The notes below the pieces were generated by a model, which saw only the letters and a program-made list of their open reading frames with translations, had not been told where the DNA came from and did not search any database. From CALMEH01 sp964548225 (lineage in GTDB: Bacteria; Acidobacteriota; Blastocatellia; Pyrinomonadales; Pyrinomonadaceae), in the NCBI GenBank assembly GCA_964548225.1, contig CAZJQP010000086.1, positions 1-21,407 on the forward strand: 21,407 bases of DNA, read 5' to 3'. Position numbers and translations under genes: made by a program. Each line of letters opens with the position of its first letter. Within the stretch, counting starts at the first letter, position 1. Positions 15,036-21,407 of the stretch are shown here, in pieces.

Positions 15036-15234
15036 AGTAATCTCTTTGTTTCTTTCCTTCGACGAACAGCATACAAAAAAAGTTGCCCGGTCGTCGAGTA
15101 GCCGGAAACGATTTCCGACTTTCTGATGATTTTGGTAATGAAATAAATTTATGCGAAAATAGGCGGGCGTAGATTACCGCAATCAATTAAGCCTTTTGAT
15201 AAGTTCGCTTTCGTAAATCTACTGTTTCTCATAT
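15036..15234. promoter_or_regulatory. Divergent control region with inverted repeats
   Basis: This spacer must hold the promoters for both the methyltransferase (minus) and the PLD-helicase (plus). CGGAAA/TTTCCG (15103-15117) is a perfect inverted repeat around CGA. TCGACGA (15059-15065) is inverted at TCGTCGA (15091-15097). GTAGATT at about 15169 is repeated inverted as AATCTAC at about 15216. No clear sigma70 promoter pair was found. A shared regulator is plausible. Confidence 0.35.
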
Positions 15235-18200
15235 ATGTCAACAAAATTTTTTACAAACGAATCGGACAACAGCGTTTTCGACAAATTCAAAGGGATTATC
15301 GAAAATATGAGTAATCTTTACGCGCTTCACGCCGTTGTCGGGTATTTTCGTTCTTCCGGGTATTTCGCGCTTCAGCCGTTTTTGAAAGACATCAAGGAAA
15401 TCAAAATTCTCGTCGGCATCAACGCCGACCAGATGTTCGCCGAAGCCCAGCGCAAAGGACTACTCTTTTTCGCCGATGAAACGCGGACAAAAGAGGAGTT
15501 TTTGAAATGGTTTGTTCAGGATATTAGGGAAGCGAAGTATTCGGAAGAAGTTGAAAACGGTATTTTGCAATTTATCCAAGATTTAATTAACGGGAAAATC
15601 GAAGTTCGGGCGCACAGTTCAAAAACGATTCACGCTAAATTTTATCTTTTTCTGCCCGAAAATCATTCTTCTCATTCGGATGGTTGGGTGATAATGGGTT
15701 CATCGAATCTGACGAGCGCAGGACTTGGCGTAAGACGTTCGCCAAATTATGAACTCAATATCGCGCTCAAAGATTATGATGATGTGAAATATACGCGCGG
15801 CGAATTTGAAACACTCTGGAAGGATTCGACTTCGATTTTGCCCGCCGATATTCAAAGTTTCAAACAGAAAACTCATATCGGACAAACATTTACGCCGTAT
15901 GAAATTTACGTCAAATTCTTAATCGAGTATTTCGGCAAAAATATCGATTACGACCCGGACACGGTTGGCGATTTGCCGACGACTTATAAAAAGTTGAGTT
16001 ATCAAATTGATGCCGTCAATCAGGGATTTCAGATGCTGCTCGACCACAACGGTTTTTTTCTCGCTGATGTCGTCGGGCTTGGCAAAACGGTAGTCGCGGC
16101 GATGATTGCCAAAAGATTTTTGATTGCCAACGGTTCGCTGAATTCAAAAATTCTCGTTATTTATCCGCCTGCACTCGAAAAAAACTGGGTAACGACTTTC
16201 AAGCAGTTCAAGCTGGACAAACATTGTAAATTTATTACCAATGGACGGCTTGAAAAAATTATTGAAGGAAAAGACCCGAAATATTGGGCGAAGGAAGAAT
16301 ACGACCTCGTTTTGGTTGACGAAGCGCATCGTTACCGCAACCATACGTCGCAGATGTTCGACAATCTTCAGCGCATCTGCAAAGCCCCGCGCACGGGTGA
16401 AGGCTTGTTAAAGAGCAAAGATAATAAAAAGATGGTGATGCTGATTTCCGCCACACCGCTCAATAATCGCCCCGAAGATTTAGCCCATCAGCTTCAGCTT
16501 TTTCAAGATTACCGAAAAAGCACTCTGCCGATTACCAATCTGCAAAGTTTTTTCGGTCCGATTATTCGTGAATATAAGGAAATAATAAAGCAGGACGAGC
16601 CGGATTTGAATAAAATCCGCGAACTTTACGAACGGATTCGCCAGAAAATCGTTGAGCCAATCACCGTTCGCCGGACGCGCAACGATTTGAAAAATTATCC
16701 GAAATATACGGAAGATTTGCGCGAACAAGGCATCGAATTTCCCGCCATCGCCGCGCCGCGAGCCAAAGAATATCAGCTTAATGCTGCTTTGAGTAAATTG
16801 TTTTACCACACGATTTTTTATCTGACCGATGAAGATAAAATTAAATATTACCGTTATCAGGCAATCAGATTTTTGAAAAAGAAAATTCAGGAAGATTTCG
16901 GTTACGAAAAAGCGACACTCGTTTCAAAATCGCTTGCCGGAATTATGAAAACCCTGATGGTCAAACGTCTGGAAAGCAGTTTCGCGGCGTTCAAAAAATC
17001 GCTGCAAAACCTTTTGAAATCAACCGTGCGAATGATCGAGATGTTTGAAAGCGACAAGGTTTTTATCGCGCCAGATTTGAAAATCAATGATTTGCAGGAA
17101 AAAGGTTACAGTTTTGAGGAAATCGAATTGATGATTCTCGAAATGACCTCCGAGAATCCGCGCAATAATGTTTTCAACCGGGAAGACTTCGAGCCGGAAT
17201 TTATCGAAAATCTGCAAAAGGACGCAAAACTCCTCCGCGAGCTTTGCGAAGAATGGTCGCGCGTCGAGCAAGACCCGAAACTCGAAACTTTTTTCAAAAC
17301 CGTGACGGAAGAATTATTTAAAGCAGACATCAACCCAACCGAGAGGCTTGTCGTTTTTACCGAAAGCAAAGACACGGCGGATTATCTGCAAGCGAAAATC
17401 GAGGAAAGATTGAACGCGAAAATTCTCAATGTTTCGTCGGAAAACCGCAATAAATTGTTTGATGTGATTCAGGAAAATTTCGACGCGAATTTCACGGGCG
17501 AGCGCAAAGACGATTATAAAATCTTGATTACGACCGACGTTTTAGCCGAGGGCGTTAATCTGCATCGCGCCAACGTCATCGTTAATTACGACACGCCTTG
17601 GAACGCGACCAGATTGATGCAGAGAATCGGGCGCGTCAACCGCATCGGCAGCGTCGCGGGCGTGATTTACAATTACAATTTTTATCCTTCGCAGCAAGGC
17701 GACGAAGAAATCAGGCTTTACAGCAACGCGCTCGTTAAATTGCAGGGTTTTCACACCGCTTTCGGCGAAGACGCGCAGATTTTTACTCATGAAGAACTTG
17801 TCGAACAATTCGAGTTGTTCAAAGAAGGTGTCAAGGGCGATGAAGACAAACGGCTGATTTACCTGCAATTTATCCGTAAGTTCAAAGACGAAAATCCGCG
17901 TGAATTCAAACGCATCAAACAGTTTCCGCTCAAGGCGCGAACCGGACGAAAATTGAAAAATGCCGGAAAGCCGGATTTACAGCCGTCAACCGTCGCGTTT
18001 CTGCAATCGCCGTATAAAACCGAATTTTATCAAATCAACGAAAAAATGCAGGTTGTTCCGCTAACCTTTGTCGAAGCCGCCGCGCTGTTTGAGGCTAATT
18101 CTCACGAACCGGCGTTTGACGTGCCGAAACATCATTTCGACCACATTCAAGCCGCTTTACAGACGTTTGAACAAGACTTTTTCGGTTCGGCAACCGAAAC

Positions 18201-18549
18201 CGTGACAACGACCGAACAAGCCGACGGCATCAGCCGACAGGCGCAAAAATTCCTCCGCGATTTTCGACAGATTTCAAAACGTGAAGAAACTAAAACAGCT
18301 TGCACAAACATTTCGGCTCTTATCGAACGCGGAGTTTATACGCCGTTGCCGAACGAAGTCAAAAAGCTCCGCCAGCAATTAGACAAAAAGAAAATTCTCT
18401 ACGGAGAAGCGGAAAATTTGCTGATAAAACTCGCTGCCAAATACGACGCACTCGATACCGGCGATGACAACGAAAACGGTAATCATTCCAACGCAATAGA
18501 TTTTAATATCGAGCCGGAAATCGTTTTATCTGAAACATTTTTTAGCTGA
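15235..18549 (+). CDS. PLD nuclease fused to SNF2-family helicase (1104 aa)
   Basis: Predicted restriction-type nuclease-translocase. The N-terminal phospholipase D-like domain (about 1-200) has HAK (H133, K135) and GSSN (155-158). The Asp of the classic HxKx4D is replaced by Leu at 140, as tolerated in some PLD nucleases. One HKD half is present, so a dimer would be needed. The SF2/SNF2 ATPase has ADVVGLGKT (277-285), VDEAH (361-365), SATPLNN (405-411), TTDVLAEGVN (766-775) and QRIGRVNRIG (796-805). The C-terminal about 250 residues are unrecognised. ATP-driven movement on DNA with PLD cutting is the likely activity. It is followed after 45 bp by a large methyltransferase, giving a nuclease-helicase plus modification pair as in restriction-modification and DISARM-like loci. 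Start codon has no Shine-Dalgarno; ATG is chosen from the N-terminal domain. Confidence 0.87.
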   Translation: MSTKFFTNESDNSVFDKFKGIIENMSNLYALHAVVGYFRSSGYFALQPFLKDIKEIKILVGINADQMFAEAQRKGLLFFADETRTKEEFLKWFVQDIREAKYSEEVENGILQFIQDLINGKIEVRAHSSKTIHAKFYLFLPENHSSHSDGWVIMGSSNLTSAGLGVRRSPNYELNIALKDYDDVKYTRGEFETLWKDSTSILPADIQSFKQKTHIGQTFTPYEIYVKFLIEYFGKNIDYDPDTVGDLPTTYKKLSYQIDAVNQGFQMLLDHNGFFLADVVGLGKTVVAAMIAKRFLIANGSLNSKILVIYPPALEKNWVTTFKQFKLDKHCKFITNGRLEKIIEGKDPKYWAKEEYDLVLVDEAHRYRNHTSQMFDNLQRICKAPRTGEGLLKSKDNKKMVMLISATPLNNRPEDLAHQLQLFQDYRKSTLPITNLQSFFGPIIREYKEIIKQDEPDLNKIRELYERIRQKIVEPITVRRTRNDLKNYPKYTEDLREQGIEFPAIAAPRAKEYQLNAALSKLFYHTIFYLTDEDKIKYYRYQAIRFLKKKIQEDFGYEKATLVSKSLAGIMKTLMVKRLESSFAAFKKSLQNLLKSTVRMIEMFESDKVFIAPDLKINDLQEKGYSFEEIELMILEMTSENPRNNVFNREDFEPEFIENLQKDAKLLRELCEEWSRVEQDPKLETFFKTVTEELFKADINPTERLVVFTESKDTADYLQAKIEERLNAKILNVSSENRNKLFDVIQENFDANFTGERKDDYKILITTDVLAEGVNLHRANVIVNYDTPWNATRLMQRIGRVNRIGSVAGVIYNYNFYPSQQGDEEIRLYSNALVKLQGFHTAFGEDAQIFTHEELVEQFELFKEGVKGDEDKRLIYLQFIRKFKDENPREFKRIKQFPLKARTGRKLKNAGKPDLQPSTVAFLQSPYKTEFYQINEKMQVVPLTFVEAAALFEANSHEPAFDVPKHHFDHIQAALQTFEQDFFGSATETVTTTEQADGISRQAQKFLRDFRQISKREETKTACTNISALIERGVYTPLPNEVKKLRQQLDKKKILYGEAENLLIKLAAKYDALDTGDDNENGNHSNAIDFNIEPEIVLSETFFS

Positions 18550-18594
18550 GCGAAAAACTCTCAACAGTAGCGGGAGATTTGTAAATAATTCAAA

Positions 18595-21407
18595 ATGGAC
18601 AAAAAACAACTTCAATCAATTCTTTCAAACGAATATCAGTTCACATTTTGGCGACAGGTTTTGACCGATGTTTTCAGCGCGAAAAATTTGCATCATCACC
18701 CTCAGCCCATCAATTTGCCGTCGAATAAACTGGCGGAAACAGCCGTTGAACTTGGTTTCTTCAATACGACTGACGACCGTGTTATCGGGCTTTATCAGAT
18801 TAACCTCAAAGAAAATGTCAAAATCGAACGCAACAAGATTGGTTTGCGCGAAACGCTCCGAAATATTTACAAGTATGATGTTGACGGCGCGTTGGTAGTT
18901 TTTGTTCAAGGCGACAAATGGCGTTTGTCGTTTGTTTCGGAAATTCGAGTTTTGAATGAGGACGGCACGACAGACAAAAGAACAACCGAGCCGAAACGCT
19001 TTACATACTTGCTCGGACACGGCGAATCCGTTCGCACGGCAGTTAATCGTTTCGAGCTTTTGAACGGCAAAAATTTTACGCTTAAGGATTTACACGAAGT
19101 ATTTTCAGTCGAGAGACTCAATAAAGACTTTTTCAAGTCTTATAAAGAATTTTTTGAAAGATTCAGCAAGCATCTATACGAGGTAAAGGAATATCGCCAA
19201 TTTTTGCTGGGGAGCGATGAAGATTTACCCAAAAATTTTCAAGACGAAAAGGCGAAACCAGTTCGTGATTTTGCCAAGATTTTGCTTGGTCGGCTTGTCT
19301 TTTTGCAGTTTTTGCAAAAGAAGGGATGGATGGGCGTTCCGGCAAACCGTAGTGATTGGCAGGAAGGCGATATTTCTTTTATTCAAAATCTTTTTGCACG
19401 CTTTCCCGATAAGAGAAATTTTCATTCCAAAGCCCTTAAAACACTCTTTTTTGAAACGCTTAATACTAAACGTGAGAAGGATTTAGCGTCAATTGAACTT
19501 GGCGAAAATATTAAAATTCCATATCTCAACGGCGGTTTATTTGATGCGGATATTTCTACTAATAAAGACTTTGATTTTCCGCCGGAACTTTTCCAAGAAT
19601 TGTTTGATTTTTTCCAAATCTATAATTTTACGATTGACGAAAACGACACGCTTGACCGTGAGGTTGGGATTGACCCGGAAATGCTCGGACATATTTTTGA
19701 AAATCTTTTGGAAGAAAACCGCGAAAAAGGCGCATTTTACACTCCGAAAGAAATTGTCAAATATATGTGCCAAGAGAGTTTAATAGAATATTTGAAAACC
19801 TGCGTCAATGACGAATCAAAAAAACAAGCGATTGAAAATCTTGTTCGGTATAATCGCATTGACGAAATTTTTACGAATCACGAAAACGCCAAATTTATCA
19901 ACGATAAGCTGAAAGACGTAAAGATTTGCGATCCGGCGATTGGTTCGGGGGCGTTTCCGATGGGATTGCTGAAAGAAATTTTTGAATCAAGGCGGGTGCT
20001 TTATGGGTATTTGAAAACAAGCGAACCTTTTGACCCCGCAAATATTAAGCGTGAAATTATTCAGCAGAATATTTACGGCGTTGATGTTGAAAACGGTGCG
20101 GTTGAAATTGCCCGTTTGCGTTTTTGGTTGGCGTTAGTGGTTGATGAACTTGAGCCTTCACCACTGCCGAATCTCGATTACAAAATTATGCAAGGCGATT
20201 CTTTGCTTGAACGCTTTGACGATATTGATTTGAGCAAACTCGTTTCGGCGGAGAATGATGACGGCGTTTTTGTTGCGGAAATAAACCAATTACAATTTGG
20301 CGAGGGTTTGGCATTTCCCGTTCAAGTAACAATTTTCGACCAAGCTACAAAAGATACACTTTATGAATTGCTAAACAAATATTTCGACACTGACGAATGG
20401 GAAAAACATCACCACGAAAAACTCGATAAAACCTTACTTAAGAGGCAGATAAACGACATTGTAGAAGGCAAAATTCACGCTCATATTTTAAATGAAAAGC
20501 GGAAATTGGAACACGAGATCAGTCTATACGAACGCAAACTCGCACTCGCTAAAGACGGTAAAATCAACGAGAAAACCAGAGATTATAAATCGTATCTCAA
20601 GCAGAAAGAACGATTTGCCAAGTTTGACGAAACCGAATCCAAACTCATCGCTTTACAACAAACCGAATCAAAGCCCTTTTTCCTCTGGCATCTTTGGTTC
20701 AAGGACGTTTTCGACAAAGGCGGCTTCGATATTGTGATCGGCAATCCGCCTTATATCCAACTTCAAAATGACAATGGACGTTTTGCTAAATTGTATGAAA
20801 AAGAAAACTATCAAACCTTTGAACGAACCGGAGATATTTACTGCCTGTTTTATGAACAAGGGAACACTTTACTAAAAACGGGTGGAATCTTGTGTTTTAT
20901 CACTTCAAACAAATGGATGCGTGCCGGATACGGTGAATCAATTCGTAAATATTTTTCAGAACAAACAAATCCTCTTCAGCTTATAGATTTTGCGGGACAA
21001 AAGATTTTTGAGTCTGCTACGGTGGATACCAATATTTTGTTGTTTACAAAGGATAAAAACCGACACCAAACTTCTGCCTGTATTGTCAAAGAAAAGGTGT
21101 TAAATAATTTGAGCCTTTATTTCCGTCAGAACGCTTCAAAATGTGGTTTTAATACGAACCAGAGTTGGATGGTATTAAGTCCGATAGAGCAGCGGATTAA
21201 AGAAAAGATTGAAGCAGTTGGAACTCCACTCAAAGATTGGAATATCAACATTTATCGGGGAATCCTTACGGGGTATAATGAAGCCTTTATCATTGATGGC
21301 AAGAAAAAAGATGAACTTATAGCCGAAGACCCAAAATCTGCCGAAATCATTAGACCTATTCTCAGAGGACGTGATATAAAGCGTTATTCTTACGATTTTG
21401 CAGATTT
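18595..21407 (+). CDS. Type IIG / PglX-like adenine-N6 DNA methyltransferase, 3' truncated by window (937+ aa)
   Basis: The open frame has no stop before the window end. It begins at the first ATG after an in-frame TAA at 18586-18588. Motif I DPAIGSGAF (446-454) binds AdoMet and NPPY (717-720) is the catalytic motif IV of N6-adenine enzymes of the Eco57I/PglX type. About 250 residues, partly coiled coil (RKLEHEISLYERKLA), separate them. The last visible part, GYNEAFIID (893-901) and RPILRGRDIKRY (920-931), matches the TaqI-like C-terminal specificity domain. The N-terminal about 400 residues are not a clear nuclease; no PD-(D/E)XK motif was identified. It likely modifies self DNA and sets target specificity for the PLD-helicase upstream. 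A weak GGGAG lies too far upstream to be a normal ribosome site; translation may follow from the preceding gene. Confidence 0.85.
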   Translation, partial: MDKKQLQSILSNEYQFTFWRQVLTDVFSAKNLHHHPQPINLPSNKLAETAVELGFFNTTDDRVIGLYQINLKENVKIERNKIGLRETLRNIYKYDVDGALVVFVQGDKWRLSFVSEIRVLNEDGTTDKRTTEPKRFTYLLGHGESVRTAVNRFELLNGKNFTLKDLHEVFSVERLNKDFFKSYKEFFERFSKHLYEVKEYRQFLLGSDEDLPKNFQDEKAKPVRDFAKILLGRLVFLQFLQKKGWMGVPANRSDWQEGDISFIQNLFARFPDKRNFHSKALKTLFFETLNTKREKDLASIELGENIKIPYLNGGLFDADISTNKDFDFPPELFQELFDFFQIYNFTIDENDTLDREVGIDPEMLGHIFENLLEENREKGAFYTPKEIVKYMCQESLIEYLKTCVNDESKKQAIENLVRYNRIDEIFTNHENAKFINDKLKDVKICDPAIGSGAFPMGLLKEIFESRRVLYGYLKTSEPFDPANIKREIIQQNIYGVDVENGAVEIARLRFWLALVVDELEPSPLPNLDYKIMQGDSLLERFDDIDLSKLVSAENDDGVFVAEINQLQFGEGLAFPVQVTIFDQATKDTLYELLNKYFDTDEWEKHHHEKLDKTLLKRQINDIVEGKIHAHILNEKRKLEHEISLYERKLALAKDGKINEKTRDYKSYLKQKERFAKFDETESKLIALQQTESKPFFLWHLWFKDVFDKGGFDIVIGNPPYIQLQNDNGRFAKLYEKENYQTFERTGDIYCLFYEQGNTLLKTGGILCFITSNKWMRAGYGESIRKYFSEQTNPLQLIDFAGQKIFESATVDTNILLFTKDKNRHQTSACIVKEKVLNNLSLYFRQNASKCGFNTNQSWMVLSPIEQRIKEKIEAVGTPLKDWNINIYRGILTGYNEAFIIDGKKKDELIAEDPKSAEIIRPILRGRDIKRYSYDFAD

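Noticed and set aside
15235..21407. Complete DISARM or BREX locus
   Set aside because: Some domains match, but DUF1998 proteins, PglZ, BrxC and BrxL are not seen in the window, and the PLD and SNF2 parts are fused.

Overview
The window reads as the accessory part of a mobilizable bacterial element (plasmid or integrative element) carrying toxin-antitoxin and defence genes. Base composition is moderately AT-rich by eye. Some genes have clear Shine-Dalgarno sites, GTG and TTG starts occur, and two promoters fit a sigma70-type -35/-10 pattern with 17-bp spacing. I cannot name a genus or phylum. No rRNA, tRNA, integrase, complete insertion sequence or CRISPR array is visible.

Region 1 (1-4772) is the replication and mobilization module. 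It holds a primase-polymerase/DUF927 ATPase, then about 530 bp without a gene. That gap contains an iteron-like cluster of TTGCAC/GTGCAA sites and a decayed 47-48 bp direct repeat. A MobC-like relaxosome protein and a MOBP-type relaxase follow, butted end to end. The tail of the relaxase gene contains a second reading frame for a coiled-coil protein with a strong ribosome binding site, an arrangement like overlapping mobA/mobB genes.

Region 2 (4773-9240) is a small toxin-antitoxin and Fic cluster. A palindrome-rich spacer leads to a lone AbiEi-type antitoxin gene. Facing it is a complete AbiEi/AbiEii pair on the minus strand, whose promoter overlaps repeated TTTATAGACAAG operators. A roughly 400-bp repeat-rich spacer separates that promoter from a Fic-domain gene whose own promoter and start codon are each covered by a copy of a 23-bp repeat.

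Region 3 (9432-21407) looks like a defence island. It contains a 1474-residue Fe-S PD-(D/E)XK nuclease fused to an UPF1/DNA2-like helicase, a beta-class DNA methyltransferase on the minus strand, a PLD nuclease fused to a SNF2 helicase, and a type IIG/PglX-like adenine methyltransferase that runs off the window end. The last two are 45 bp apart and probably form an operon. The likely logic is a restriction-modification or DISARM/BREX-like system: the methyltransferases mark self DNA while the nuclease-helicases act on foreign DNA. The families are known; the particular combination is what deserves a database check.
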